Shown here piece after piece: positions 54,269 to 63,334 of a stretch of DNA of 64,000 nt. The notes beneath the pieces are model-generated. The model was not told the origin of the DNA, did no database searches, and saw only the letters and a list, made by a program, of their open reading frames with translations. The position numbers were made by a program, and so were the translations under genes. Numbering within the stretch: position 1 is the stretch's first letter; every line of letters begins with the position of its first letter. Source of the DNA: Hydrogenophaga palleronii_A (GTDB lineage: Bacteria > Pseudomonadota > Gammaproteobacteria > Burkholderiales > Burkholderiaceae_C); assembly GCF_031457455.1 (NCBI RefSeq), contig NZ_JAVDWU010000006.1:248001-312000 (forward strand), in the 5' to 3' direction.

Positions 54269-54628
54269 TTATTTGGTCACTTCTTCGATCTTCTCGCCGG
54301 CCCGCTCAAGCCCGTGCCCGGTGGCTTCACCGGCGCGTTCCAGGCCTCGCCCGGTGGCATCCGCCGCCCGCCCGACGCCTCGCTCGGTCGCGCCCACGGC
54401 GCGCTCGACGCCACGGCTGGCCGCTCCTGCGGCTCGTTCGATGCCTGTGCCGGTGGCGCCCACCGCTCGGTTCACGCCGCGTTCCGTTGCTTCAACGGCG
54501 CGTTCGATACCCCGCCCGGCGGCCTGACCGGCATTGTTCGCGCCTCGCTCGACCCGGGTCAGCGGCTGACAGGCTGCCAGGGCAAGCATGAGGGGTGCAA
54601 CGGTAGCAAAGATGGCAAGGTGCTTCAT
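54269..54628 (-). CDS. Small lipoprotein with seven tandem 11-residue repeats, entericidin-like
   Basis: A 119-residue protein. Residues 1-20 are a lipoprotein signal ending in LAAC (Cys20), so it should be membrane-anchored. Residues 39-115 are seven exact-length undecapeptides such as RGIERAVEATE and RGVERAVGATE, consensus x-G-(I/V/L)-x-R-A-x-x-A-T-x. Eleven residues equal about three helical turns, so it should form an extended amphipathic helix. The signal, the small size and the position between leuC and leuD recall entericidin-type lipoproteins, but the repeat array is much longer. The gene lies 12 bases before leuD and 48 after leuC, so it is part of the leu transcript. Confidence 0.85.
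   Translation of the reverse strand: MKHLAIFATVAPLMLALAACQPLTRVERGANNAGQAAGRGIERAVEATERGVNRAVGATGTGIERAAGAASRGVERAVGATERGVGRAADATGRGLERAGEATGHGLERAGEKIEEVTK
54284..54514. repeat. Seven tandem 33-bp coding repeats
   Basis: The DNA encoding residues 39-115 of the lipoprotein consists of seven diverged 33-bp units. Codon differences between units show the array is old or selected at protein level, not a recent slippage product. Unit number could vary between strains. Confidence 0.8.
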
Positions 54629-54676
54629 GAGAGGCTCCTGTGTCGACGGTGAGATGTGGAAGTGTGAAAAATGAAA

Positions 54677-56098
54677 TCAGGCGATGGTGCGGATGTCGAT
54701 GAAATGACCGTTGATCGCTGCGGCTGCCGCCATGGCCGGCGACACCAGGTGGGTGCGTCCGCCTGCGCCTTGACGGCCTTCAAAATTGCGGTTGCTGGTG
54801 GAAGCGCAGCGTTCGCCCGGCTCCAGCCGGTCGGCGTTCATGGCCAGGCACATGGAACACCCTGGCTCACGCCATTCAAAGCCGGCGGCCTTGAAGATTT
54901 CGTGGAGGCCTTCGCGTTCGGCCTGTTCCTTGACCAGACCGGATCCCGGCACGACCATGGCCAGCTTGATGTTCTTGGCCACTTTCTGCCCGAGCTTCTT
55001 CACCACCGCAGCGGCTTCGCGCATGTCTTCGATGCGGCTGTTGGTGCAGGAGCCAATGAACACCTTGTCGACAAAGATGTCGGCCAGCGGTTTGCCGGGT
55101 TCCAGCGCCATGTAGCTCAGTGCACGCTCGATGGCGCCGCGTTTACTGGGGTCCTTTTCCTTGTCCGGGTCGGGCACACGGCCATCCACGCCAAGCACCA
55201 TTTCGGGTGAGGTGCCCCAGGTGATCTGCGGAACGATCCGGCTGGCGTCGAGTTCGACCACGGCGTCGAACTTCGCGTCCGGGTCGGAGAACAGCGTTTT
55301 CCAGTAGGCCACGGCCTGATCCCATTCCACCCCCGTGGGGGCGAGCGGGCGCCCACGAACATACTCGATGGTTTTTTCGTCCACGGCCACCAGACCGGCA
55401 CGGGCGCCGCCTTCGATGGCCATGTTGCAGACCGTCATGCGACCTTCCATGCTGAGCGAGCGGATGGCGCTGCCACCGAACTCGATGGTGTAGCCCGTGC
55501 CGCCCGCGGTGCCGATCTTGCCGATGATGGCCAGCACGATGTCCTTGGCGGTGACGCCCTTGGCCAACTGGCCTTCCACTTTGACCAGCATGTTTTTGGC
55601 CTTCTTGGCCAGCAGCGTCTGCGTGGCCATTACGTGCTCCACCTCGCTGGTGCCGATGCCGTGCGCCAGCGCGCCGAAGGCACCGTGGGTGGAGGTGTGC
55701 GAGTCGCCGCAGACCACGGTCATGCCGGGCAGGGTGGCGCCGTTCTCCGGGCCGATCACGTGCACGATGCCTTGTCGTTTGGACATGAACGGGAAAAAGG
55801 CGGCCGCACCGTATTCGGCGATGTTGCTGTCCAGCGTGGTGATCTGTTCCTTGCTGATCGGATCAGTGATGCCGTCGTAGCCCAGTTCCCAGCCGGTCGT
55901 GGGCGTGTTGTGGTCGGCGGTGGCTACCACCGAGCTCACACGCCACATCTTGCGCCCGGTCTGACGCAGGCCTTCGAAGGCTTGCGGACTCGTGACTTCG
56001 TGCACCAGATGGCGGTCGATGTAGAGGACGGAGGTGCCGTCTTCTTCGGTGTGGACGACGTGTTCGTCCCAGATCTTGTCGTAGAGCGTGCGAGGCAT
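54677..56098 (-). CDS. leuC: 3-isopropylmalate dehydratase large subunit
   Basis: Iron-sulfur subunit of isopropylmalate isomerase. The ATG at 56098, preceded by AAGGAAC, gives 473 residues, the normal length. VVCGDSHTSTHGAFGALAHG near 129, the cluster cysteines in FIGSCTNSRIEDM and GCSMCLAMN near 410, and the C-terminal GGRTHLVSPAMAAAAAI are conserved. The upstream open frame within the LysR gene was rejected. Confidence 0.98.
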   Translation of the reverse strand: MPRTLYDKIWDEHVVHTEEDGTSVLYIDRHLVHEVTSPQAFEGLRQTGRKMWRVSSVVATADHNTPTTGWELGYDGITDPISKEQITTLDSNIAEYGAAAFFPFMSKRQGIVHVIGPENGATLPGMTVVCGDSHTSTHGAFGALAHGIGTSEVEHVMATQTLLAKKAKNMLVKVEGQLAKGVTAKDIVLAIIGKIGTAGGTGYTIEFGGSAIRSLSMEGRMTVCNMAIEGGARAGLVAVDEKTIEYVRGRPLAPTGVEWDQAVAYWKTLFSDPDAKFDAVVELDASRIVPQITWGTSPEMVLGVDGRVPDPDKEKDPSKRGAIERALSYMALEPGKPLADIFVDKVFIGSCTNSRIEDMREAAAVVKKLGQKVAKNIKLAMVVPGSGLVKEQAEREGLHEIFKAAGFEWREPGCSMCLAMNADRLEPGERCASTSNRNFEGRQGAGGRTHLVSPAMAAAAAINGHFIDIRTIA

Positions 56099-56127
56099 GG
56101 GGCAATGTTCCTTCTGATGAGGCGATT

Positions 56128-57066
56128 TTAGGTGGGGGTGCTTGAAACAGGTGGGGTGGCCAAGTGGTCCACCAGGAGGCGGGCCGACACCGGGAGCGTG
56201 GCGAAGTCGCGTGCCACGAGGTCGATCTGGCGGGTGGCCCAGGCATCGGTCAGTGCCACGCAGGTGAGGTCTCCCACACCATGCATCAATTCGAATGCCC
56301 GCAGAGGCATGAGGCCCACGCCCAGGCCGTTGTGGATCATGCGGCACATGGCGTCGAGGCCGGTCACCCGGATGCGCAACCGGATGCTTCGCCCGGCGGC
56401 GGCCGCGGCCGCGTGCATGGCGAGATAGATGGAGCTGTTGGCATGCAAGCCCACGTGGTCCCACTCCAGGCTGTCTGAGAAGGCCAACGATTCGCGTTCG
56501 GCCAAGGGGTGATGGCTGGGCACCACGAGCGTGAGCTGGTCTTGCCGGTAGCGACGGGTCTGGAGTTCGCTCGGCTGGCCGGTGGAGCCGGTGTGGCAGA
56601 TGCCCAGGTCGGCCGCGCCTTCATGAACGGCCCGCACCACTTCGGTGGACAGATGCTCCTCCAGGTCAATCTTGATGCCTTCGTGGCGGCCGATGAAGGT
56701 GCCCAGATCTTCAGGCAGGAACTGCACGATGGCCGAGATGTTGGCGTGCACCCGCACATGGCCGCGCACCCCATCGGCGTATTCGGAGAGTTCACCCTGC
56801 ATTTTGTCGAGGCTGAACAGCACCGAGCGCGCATGGTGAAGCAAGCTCTGCCCAGCCGGCGTGGGCGTGGCCCCGCGGGCATGTCGGTCAAGCAGTCTGC
56901 TGCCCAAGGTGTTTTCAAGGTCAGACAAGCGCTTGCTGACAGCCGATGTGGCCATGAAGGCCAGCTCCGCCGCCTTGCCGATGCTGCCGCGCTCGCACAC
57001 CGCCACATAGAGCTGGAGCGAGGTGAGGTCGATGCGGCGAACGAAGCAGCGGTCGGGGAAGTTCAT
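56128..57066 (-). CDS. LysR-family transcriptional regulator
   Basis: A 312-residue regulator. The N-terminal winged helix is LTSLQLYVAVCERGSIGKAA through VSKRLSDLENTLGSRLL; the effector domain follows (VRVHANISAIVQFLPEDLGT, GLGVGLMPLRAFEL). The ATG at 57066 was chosen because it places the helix-turn-helix near the usual position; an ATG at 57129 is possible. It stands 29 bases upstream of leuC on the same strand, so control of leu genes is suggested, but its effector and targets are not evident. Confidence 0.9.
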   Translation of the reverse strand: MNFPDRCFVRRIDLTSLQLYVAVCERGSIGKAAELAFMATSAVSKRLSDLENTLGSRLLDRHARGATPTPAGQSLLHHARSVLFSLDKMQGELSEYADGVRGHVRVHANISAIVQFLPEDLGTFIGRHEGIKIDLEEHLSTEVVRAVHEGAADLGICHTGSTGQPSELQTRRYRQDQLTLVVPSHHPLAERESLAFSDSLEWDHVGLHANSSIYLAMHAAAAAAGRSIRLRIRVTGLDAMCRMIHNGLGVGLMPLRAFELMHGVGDLTCVALTDAWATRQIDLVARDFATLPVSARLLVDHLATPPVSSTPT

Positions 57067-57160
57067 GGCTGAGCCATCGCGGATGACGATGAAATTGCTA
57101 TTTTCCTCTCTTTCTTGTGATCGAGGCATCGTAATTTGAGAAGTCTGATGCCGCCAAAAG

Positions 57161-57192
57161 AAAACCCGCCGAGCGTGCGCCGGGCGGGTTTT
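57161..57192. terminator. Bidirectional intrinsic terminator between gltA and the LysR gene
   Basis: AAAACCCGCC pairs perfectly with GGCGGGTTTT. On the reverse strand the stem is followed by T-rich sequence right after the gltA 3' end. It should stop gltA transcripts before the LysR gene. Confidence 0.85.
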
Positions 57193-57224
57193 CTGAACGG
57201 TCAGAGACCGCTGGGCTCGTGGCC

Positions 57225-58529
57225 TTACGCCAGAGGTTTCACGTCGCGGCGCTCGGAGCCGGTGAACAGCTGACGCGGACGGCCGATCTTGTACTCGGGG
57301 TCACCGATCATCTCGTTGAGCTGGGCAATCCAGCCCACGGTGCGAGCCAGTGCGAAGATGCCGGTGAACAGGTTGACCGGGATGCCGATGGCGCGTTGCA
57401 CGATGCCGGAATAGAAGTCCACGTTCGGGTAGAGCTTGCGCTGGACGAAATAGTCGTCTTCCAGGGCGATCTTCTCCAGCTCCTTGGCGAGCTTGAAAAG
57501 CGGGTCGTTTTCAAGACCCAGTTCGACCAGCACCTCGTTGCAGGTTTCCTGCATGAGCTTGGCGCGGGGGTCGTAGTTCTTGTAGACCCGGTGTCCAAAG
57601 CCCATGAGCTTGACGCCGGAGTTCTTGTCCTTGACCTTTTCCATGAACTCGCCGACCTTGGACACGCCACCCTGGGCCTGGATGTCTTCCAGCATGTTCA
57701 GGCAGGCCTCGTTGGCGCCACCGTGAGCCGGGCCCCACAGGCAGGCCACGCCAGCGGCGATCGCCGCAAACGGGTTGGTGCCCGACGATGCGCATAGGCG
57801 AACCGTGGAGGTGGAGGCGTTCTGCTCGTGGTCGGCGTGCAGGATGAAGATGCGGTCAAGCGCGCGCTCCAGCACGGGGTTGACTTCGTACTCTTCACAC
57901 GGCGTGCCGAACATCATGCGCAGGAAGTTGCCGGCGTAGCTCAGGCTGTTCTTCGGGTAGATGTAGGGCTGGCCGATCTTGTACTTGTACGCCATGGCCA
58001 CCAGGGTGGGCATCTTGGCGATCAGGCGGATGGCGGCCACGTGCCGGTGTTCCGGGTTGTTGATGTCCGTGCTGTCGTGATAGAAGGCCGACATCGCGCC
58101 CACCAGGCCGGTCAGGATGGCCATGGGGTGGGCATCGCGGCGGAAGCCGCGCAGGAAGAACTGCATTTGCTCGTTGACCATGGTGTGGTTGGTCACGAGC
58201 TTGTGAAACTCGGTGCGCTCCTGTGCATTGGGCAGTTCGCCGTTAAGCAGCAGGTGGCAGGTGTCGAGGTAGTCACAGTGGGTGGCCAACTGCTCAATGG
58301 GGTAGCCACGGTAGAGCAGTTCGCCTTTGTCACCGTCGATGTAGGTGATCGACGACTGACAGGAGGCGGTCGACAGAAACCCAGGATCGTAGGTGAACAT
58401 GCCCGTTTGCGCATAGAGCTTGCGGATGTCGACCACGTCGGGCCCGATGCTGCCGGCGTAAACGGGCAGCTCGACACTGGGACTGCCGTTGGAGAAGGAG
58501 AGGGTGGCTTTGTTGTCGACGAGTTTCAT
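57225..58529 (-). CDS. gltA: Citrate synthase, type II
   Basis: Entry enzyme of the TCA cycle, 434 residues from the ATG at 58529 with AAAAGGAAATC upstream. ILHADHEQNASTSTVRL near 232, GPAHGGANEA near 265 and GFGHRVYKNYDPRA near 305 carry the catalytic histidines; the length and N-terminal domain match the NADH-sensitive hexameric Gram-negative type. It ends the sdhCDAB-sdhE-gltA block. Confidence 0.98.
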   Translation of the reverse strand: MKLVDNKATLSFSNGSPSVELPVYAGSIGPDVVDIRKLYAQTGMFTYDPGFLSTASCQSSITYIDGDKGELLYRGYPIEQLATHCDYLDTCHLLLNGELPNAQERTEFHKLVTNHTMVNEQMQFFLRGFRRDAHPMAILTGLVGAMSAFYHDSTDINNPEHRHVAAIRLIAKMPTLVAMAYKYKIGQPYIYPKNSLSYAGNFLRMMFGTPCEEYEVNPVLERALDRIFILHADHEQNASTSTVRLCASSGTNPFAAIAAGVACLWGPAHGGANEACLNMLEDIQAQGGVSKVGEFMEKVKDKNSGVKLMGFGHRVYKNYDPRAKLMQETCNEVLVELGLENDPLFKLAKELEKIALEDDYFVQRKLYPNVDFYSGIVQRAIGIPVNLFTGIFALARTVGWIAQLNEMIGDPEYKIGRPRQLFTGSERRDVKPLA

Positions 58530-58542
58530 GCGATTTCCTTTT

Positions 58543-58842
58543 CTATACGGCTGAAACGGATGGCCGAGCATGGCGAAGCATGCCCAGTACGTGCGTGATG
58601 TCATCACGGGCGAGGTCGCCCTCGGGGCTCTTGCGGGCCAGCAACAGATCCAGCAGATCGTTGTCTGAGAGGTCCATTAGAACGCCCAGAGCTTCTGCCT
58701 GCCTGACGGTCAAGCCAGACTGGTGCTTGGCGAAGAACCGCTCGATGAACAAATCGTTCTCAAGCAGCCCCCGCCGGCACCGCCACCTGAGCTTGCTCAG
58801 GGCGCGCTCGTCCAGCAGATCGTCTGGGGCAGAGGTGTTCAT
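58543..58842 (-). CDS. sdhE: FAD assembly factor SdhE
   Basis: A 99-residue helical protein that promotes covalent FAD attachment to SdhA. The family signature RGLLENDLFIERFF near 24-37 and the following acidic helices are present. It lies between sdhB and gltA, as in many betaproteobacteria. Its usual partner YgfX-like gene is not adjacent. Confidence 0.95.
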   Translation of the reverse strand: MNTSAPDDLLDERALSKLRWRCRRGLLENDLFIERFFAKHQSGLTVRQAEALGVLMDLSDNDLLDLLLARKSPEGDLARDDITHVLGMLRHARPSVSAV

Positions 58843-58863
58843 GGGTGGTGTGATGGATGCGAC

Positions 58864-59568
58864 TCAGACCGAGCGCATCACCATCATTTCCTTGATTTTG
58901 CCGATGGCTTTGGTGGGGTTCAGGTTTTTGGGGCAGACATCCACACAGTTCATGATGGTGTGGCAGCGGAACAGCCGGTAGGGATCTTCCAGGTTGTCCA
59001 GGCGCTCGGCGGTGCCCTCGTCGCGGCTGTCGGCGATGAAGCGATAGGCCTGCAGCAGGCCGGCAGGACCGACGAATTTGTCCGGGTTCCACCAGAAGCT
59101 GGGGCAACTGGTCGAGCAGCTCGCGCACAGAATGCATTCGTACAGGCCGTTGAGCTCGTCGCGCTCCTCGGGGCTCTGCAGGCGTTCCTTCTCGGGCGCC
59201 ACGGTTTCGTTGATCAGGTAGGGCTTGACGCTGTTGTACTGCTTGAAGAACAGCGTCATGTCCACGATCAGATCGCGCACCACCGGCAGGCCAGGCAGGG
59301 GCTTGAGCGTGATCACGCCGGGCAGCGTGTTCATGTTGGTCAGGCAGGCCAGGCCGTTCTTGCCGTTGATGTTCATGGCATCCGAACCGCACACGCCTTC
59401 ACGGCAGGAGCGGCGGAACGAGATGGAGGGATCGACCGCCTTGAGCTTCATCAGGGCATCGAGCAGCATGCGCTCGTGCCCATCGAGTTCGACCTCGATG
59501 GTCTGCATGTACGGTTTGGCATCCTTTTCCGGGTCGTAGCGGTAGATCTTGAATGTGCGTTTGGCCAT
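58864..59568 (-). CDS. sdhB: Succinate dehydrogenase iron-sulfur subunit
   Basis: Electron-transfer subunit of complex II, 234 residues. The [2Fe-2S] cysteines are in CREGVCGSDAMNINGKNGLAC near 55-75; the [4Fe-4S] and [3Fe-4S] clusters in CILCASCSTSCP near 145 and CHTIMNCVDVCP near 202. It is downstream of sdhA with 43 bases between. Confidence 0.98.
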   Translation of the reverse strand: MAKRTFKIYRYDPEKDAKPYMQTIEVELDGHERMLLDALMKLKAVDPSISFRRSCREGVCGSDAMNINGKNGLACLTNMNTLPGVITLKPLPGLPVVRDLIVDMTLFFKQYNSVKPYLINETVAPEKERLQSPEERDELNGLYECILCASCSTSCPSFWWNPDKFVGPAGLLQAYRFIADSRDEGTAERLDNLEDPYRLFRCHTIMNCVDVCPKNLNPTKAIGKIKEMMVMRSV

Positions 59569-59611
59569 GGTGTTTTTTTCTCCGTGCGTCGTGGGTTCGA
59601 AGTAAAAGGCT

Positions 59612-61417
59612 TCAGAAGGTGCGGACTTTGGGCGGCACCGACTCCACGGTCAGGGGCTTGAGGTTGACGGGCTTGTAGGTCAGGCTGTTGTCGGCGCTGT
59701 GCCACAGGGTGTGCTTCATCCACTCGGCATCGTTGCGACCCAGCGGGAACTGGGCATCGTCGGCCGGACGCTCGTAGTCGTTCACGGTGTGGGCGCCACG
59801 GCATTCGTGGCGCGCGGCCGCCGAGGTCATGGTGGCCTGGGCCGATTCCATGAGGTTTTCCACTTCCAGCGCTTCGATGCGGGCCGTATTGAAGACCTTG
59901 GACTTGTCCTTGAGCGCAATGTCGTTCACGCGGGCACGCATGGCGTTGATCTTCTGCACACCCTCGTCCATGCTCGCCTGAGTACGGAACACACCCGCAT
60001 GCTGTTGCATGGCGGCACGCAGGTCGTTAGCCACGTCCTGTGCGTACTCGCCGCCAGAGGTGTTGTCCAGCCGGGCCAGTCGCGCCAGCGTCCTGTCTGC
60101 AGCATCAGCGGGCAGGGGCTTGTGGATTTTGTTCTTGTCGTTGAACTGCACGATGTGGTTGCCCGCCGCGCGGCCGAACACCAGCAGGTCCAGCAAAGAA
60201 TTGGTGCCCAGGCGGTTGGCGCCGTGCACGCTCACGCATGAGCATTCGCCCACGGCATACAGGCCGTTCACCACCGCCTGGCCACCGTTGCCATCAGGCG
60301 TGACGACCTGACCATTGATGTTCGTGGGAATGCCACCCATCTGGTAGTGGATGGTGGGCACGACGGGGATGGGCTCGCGGGTGATGTCCACGTTGGCAAA
60401 GTTCACGCCGATTTCGTACACCGACGGCAGGCGCTTGTGAATGGTGTCGGCGCCCAGGTGGTCCAGCTTCAGGAGCACGTAGTCCTTGTTGGGACCGCAG
60501 CCGCGGCCTTCCTTGATCTCCTGGTCCATGCAACGAGAAACAAAGTCGCGTGGCGCCAGGTCTTTCAGGGTGGGTGCGTAGCGTTCCATGAAACGCTCGC
60601 CTTCGCTGTTGAGCAGGATCGCGCCTTCGCCACGGCAACCTTCGGTCAGCAGCACGCCCGCGCCGGCCACGCCAGTCGGGTGGAACTGCCAGAACTCCAT
60701 GTCCTGCAGCGGAATGCCGGCACGCGCCGCCATGCCCAGGCCGTCGCCGGTGTTGATGAAGGCGTTGGTGGAGGCGGCAAAGATGCGGCCCGCACCGCCG
60801 GTGGCCAACAGCGTGGTCTTGGCTTCGAGGATGTAGGTCTCGCCGGTTTCCATTTCCAGGGCGGTCACGCCGACCACGTCGCCGCTGGCGTCGCGGATAA
60901 GGTCCAAAGCCATCCATTCGACGAAGAAGGTGGTGCGGGCCTGCACGTTCTGCTGGTACAGGGTGTGCAGCATGGCGTGGCCGGTGCGGTCGGCGGCGGC
61001 GCAGGCGCGTTGCACCGGCTTTTCGCCGTAGTTGGCGGTGTGGCCGCCGAAGGGGCGCTGGTAGATGGTGCCGTCGGGGTTGCGGTCGAACGGCATGCCG
61101 AAATGCTCAAGCTCGTAGACTACCTTGGGCGCTTCGCGACACATGAACTCGATGGCGTCCTGGTCGCCCAGCCAGTCAGACCCTTTGATGGTGTCGTAGA
61201 AGTGGTAATGCCAGTTGTCTTCGCTCATGTTGCCCAGCGAGGCACCAATGCCGCCTTGAGCGGCCACGGTGTGCGAGCGGGTAGGAAACACCTTGGAGAG
61301 CACGGCCACCTTGAGGCCGGCGCGGGCCAGCTGCAGCGAGGCGCGCATACCGGAGCCACCGGCGCCGACGATGACCACGTCGAATTGACGCTTGGGAAGG
61401 GATGCAGATGTGGTCAT
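59612..61417 (-). CDS. sdhA: Succinate dehydrogenase flavoprotein subunit
   Basis: Catalytic subunit, 601 residues from the ATG at 61417. The FAD loop VVIVGAGGSGMRASLQL begins near 13, the covalent-flavin His is in RSHTVAAQGGIGASLG near 46, and HPTGVAGAGVLLTEGCRGEG and the catalytic Arg region near 285 are intact. It sits 4 bases after sdhD, consistent with one transcript. Confidence 0.98.
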   Translation of the reverse strand: MTTSASLPKRQFDVVIVGAGGSGMRASLQLARAGLKVAVLSKVFPTRSHTVAAQGGIGASLGNMSEDNWHYHFYDTIKGSDWLGDQDAIEFMCREAPKVVYELEHFGMPFDRNPDGTIYQRPFGGHTANYGEKPVQRACAAADRTGHAMLHTLYQQNVQARTTFFVEWMALDLIRDASGDVVGVTALEMETGETYILEAKTTLLATGGAGRIFAASTNAFINTGDGLGMAARAGIPLQDMEFWQFHPTGVAGAGVLLTEGCRGEGAILLNSEGERFMERYAPTLKDLAPRDFVSRCMDQEIKEGRGCGPNKDYVLLKLDHLGADTIHKRLPSVYEIGVNFANVDITREPIPVVPTIHYQMGGIPTNINGQVVTPDGNGGQAVVNGLYAVGECSCVSVHGANRLGTNSLLDLLVFGRAAGNHIVQFNDKNKIHKPLPADAADRTLARLARLDNTSGGEYAQDVANDLRAAMQQHAGVFRTQASMDEGVQKINAMRARVNDIALKDKSKVFNTARIEALEVENLMESAQATMTSAAARHECRGAHTVNDYERPADDAQFPLGRNDAEWMKHTLWHSADNSLTYKPVNLKPLTVESVPPKVRTF

Positions 61418-61421
61418 GACT

Positions 61422-61787
61422 TCAGAGTCTCCAGAGAACTTGCACGGCCCAGCCCAGGCAGGACAGGAGCCAGACGATGGTGAAAACGTGCAGCACGAGG
61501 CGAATGCCGGCGGGCTTGACGTAGTCCATCCAGATGTCGCGCATGCCGACCCACACGTGGTAGGCCAGCGCCAGGAAGACCGCAAAGGTCAGCGCCTTCA
61601 TCCACTGGGCCGCGAAAATGCCCGCCCAGCTGTCATAGCCGATGGGGCCCGTGGAGAACAGCACCTGCACCAGGACGATGAGGGTGAACAGGGCCATCAG
61701 GGCGGCGGTGATGCGCTGGGCAAGCCAGTCACGCAAGCCGTAGTGGGCGCCGGTGACGACGCGTTTGGAACCGTAGTTGACAGACAT
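61422..61787 (-). CDS. sdhD: Succinate dehydrogenase membrane anchor subunit SdhD
   Basis: A 121-residue integral protein with three membrane helices (ALMALFTLIVLVQVLF, TFAVFLALAYHVWVGM, LHVFTIVWLLSCLGWAVQVL). The His in AYHVWVGMRDIWMDY is the likely heme b ligand. It pairs with SdhC to bind quinone. Confidence 0.93.
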   Translation of the reverse strand: MSVNYGSKRVVTGAHYGLRDWLAQRITAALMALFTLIVLVQVLFSTGPIGYDSWAGIFAAQWMKALTFAVFLALAYHVWVGMRDIWMDYVKPAGIRLVLHVFTIVWLLSCLGWAVQVLWRL

Positions 61788-61819
61788 GTGGGGTGATCCT
61801 TGGAGTTCTTGATTTCGCT

Positions 61820-62251
61820 TCAGTACAGGCCGAACAGCTTGGCACCCAGAACGACGGTCAACCCGATGCTGAGCACGAGCGTGACGATGGCCGACGATTT
61901 GCCGAATTCCTTGCTCACCGCGTGGCTGGCATCCATGTAGAGATGGCGAATGCCGGCAATCAGGTGATGCAGGTAGGCCCAGATGATGGACAGCACCACC
62001 AGCTTGAACAGCCAGCCAGGCACAAAGCCCAGACCCACCGCGAATGCCGCAGTGAAACGGTCGAAGGACAGTTCCGAGGACACCGATGTGTCAAAGAGCC
62101 AGACGATCAGCGGCAACAACACAAACATCAGCGCGCCACTGGCACGGTGCAGGATGGACACCCAACCCGCCGGCGGCAGGCGGTAGGTGGTGAGGTCGGT
62201 GAAGGCGTTGATGTTGCGGAACTCTGGCCGCTTTCGGGTCAACTCGGTCAT
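61820..62251 (-). CDS. sdhC: Succinate dehydrogenase cytochrome b556 subunit SdhC
   Basis: A 143-residue three-helix membrane subunit. RPEFRNINAFTDLTTYRLPP and the SILHRASGALMFVLLPLIV start the fold; the heme ligand His is in HHLIAGIRHLYMDASH. It is the first gene of the sdh block, with about 155 bases to the GntR-family gene that hold its promoter. Confidence 0.94.
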   Translation of the reverse strand: MTELTRKRPEFRNINAFTDLTTYRLPPAGWVSILHRASGALMFVLLPLIVWLFDTSVSSELSFDRFTAAFAVGLGFVPGWLFKLVVLSIIWAYLHHLIAGIRHLYMDASHAVSKEFGKSSAIVTLVLSIGLTVVLGAKLFGLY

Positions 62252-62407
62252 GGTGGGGGCTTTCTTCCGGTGGGGATTGAAATTTGGAAGGATTCGTAAC
62301 TCGGTGGTAACTCAAGCCACGGGCTCGTAAATTCTATTGCAACGCAGCATGCAGGCCCTGATGAGGGACGTGCCCGTTGATGGGTGGGGGGTCAATGGCC
62401 TCGTGGA

Positions 62408-63238
62408 TCAGCTCAGTTCGTTGCGATAGTGGCGGTTGTCGGTCCGGTACAGGCCCCGGCGCAGTTCCATGGGTTCATCGTTGTAGGTGTAAGCCACCCG
62501 CTCGACGCTCAGCAACGGGGTGCCCGGCTGGGAACCGAGCAAGGATGCCACATCCGGGTCGGCACTCACCGCCTTGATCTTTTCAACCGCTCGCACCATG
62601 CGAACGCCGAATTGCGACTCGAACAGGGCATACATGGGGCCCTTGTCTTCGGCCAGCGTTTCCTGGGTGAGCCCCTTGAACCTGCTGCCGGGCAGCCAGA
62701 TGTCTTCAAGAATCGCCGGAACGGCTGCGAACGCGAGCACACGGCGCACCAGGAACACCGGATCGCCGGTGCGCAATCCAAGCTGGCGGGCCACTTCCGC
62801 AGAGGCGCGCAGGCGTTTGCATTCGATGATGCGTCGCTCGGCCGGCCCCTGGCCGTCGAGGTCGCCCGTGTCGGGCAGCAGGCGCAGAAAGCGGTACTGG
62901 ATGTGTTGTTCGGCGTGCGTGGCCACGAAGGTGCCCTTGCCCTGGCGGCGCACGAGCAGGTTGTCGGTGGCGAGTTCGTCGATGGCCTTGCGCACGGTGC
63001 CCTGGCTGACCCGAAAGCGTGCGGCGAGATCGAATTCGCTGGGGATGACATCCCCGGGTTTCCATTCCCCGGATTGCAGGCTTCGCAGGATCAGGCCCTT
63101 GATCTGTTGATACAACGGACTGAAAGCGGGCGCGCCTTGCGCAGGTGCGCTTTCACCACCCGCAGACGCACCCGGTCCGGGCGCAAATCGCGCGTCCGGC
63201 GGGGAGGCTTCGGTGACTTGAGAGGGAAGGGTGGCCAT
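62408..63238 (-). CDS. GntR-family regulator with UTRA domain (HutC subfamily)
   Basis: A 276-residue regulator from the ATG at 63238; the longer frame would cover the intergenic operator. Winged helix: LYQQIKGLILRSLQSGEWKP, FDLAARFRVSQGTVRKAIDE, LVRRQGKGTFVATH. The C-terminal UTRA domain (VFLVRRVLAFAAVPAILEDI, TPLLSVERVAYTYNDEPMEL) should bind a small molecule. It is divergent from mdh and upstream of sdhC on the same strand as the sdh genes, so TCA-cycle control is likely; effector unknown. Confidence 0.9.
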   Translation of the reverse strand: MATLPSQVTEASPPDARFAPGPGASAGGESAPAQGAPAFSPLYQQIKGLILRSLQSGEWKPGDVIPSEFDLAARFRVSQGTVRKAIDELATDNLLVRRQGKGTFVATHAEQHIQYRFLRLLPDTGDLDGQGPAERRIIECKRLRASAEVARQLGLRTGDPVFLVRRVLAFAAVPAILEDIWLPGSRFKGLTQETLAEDKGPMYALFESQFGVRMVRAVEKIKAVSADPDVASLLGSQPGTPLLSVERVAYTYNDEPMELRRGLYRTDNRHYRNELS

Positions 63239-63281
63239 GCGTCTGTGGCTTTTGGACCTGCTGTCGATGCACGCAATCATA

Positions 63282-63302
63282 TCTTATATAAGACATAAGA
63301 CA
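63282..63302. promoter_or_regulatory. Palindromic operator between gntR and mdh
   Basis: TCTTATATAAGA (63282-63293) is a perfect 12-bp palindrome. Its right half is repeated at once (ATAAGACATAAGACA), giving two overlapping half-sites. Such AT-rich palindromes with a TATA centre are usual GntR targets. It lies 43 bases from the GntR gene start and just upstream of the mdh -35 box. Confidence 0.65.
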
Positions 63303-63304
63303 AA

Positions 63305-63334
63305 TTGACGTATCAGGGTTTGCGAGGGTACACT
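63305..63334 (+). promoter_or_regulatory. Promoter of mdh
   Basis: TTGACG and TACACT with an 18-base spacer. Transcription would begin near 63341, giving a leader of about 110 bases. The adjacent palindrome allows repression or activation by the divergent regulator. Confidence 0.6.

Noticed and set aside
54284..54514. Tandem 33-bp repeats as a possible CRISPR array
   Set aside because: The units are contiguous with no spacers, remain in frame and encode a regular peptide; there are no cas genes.
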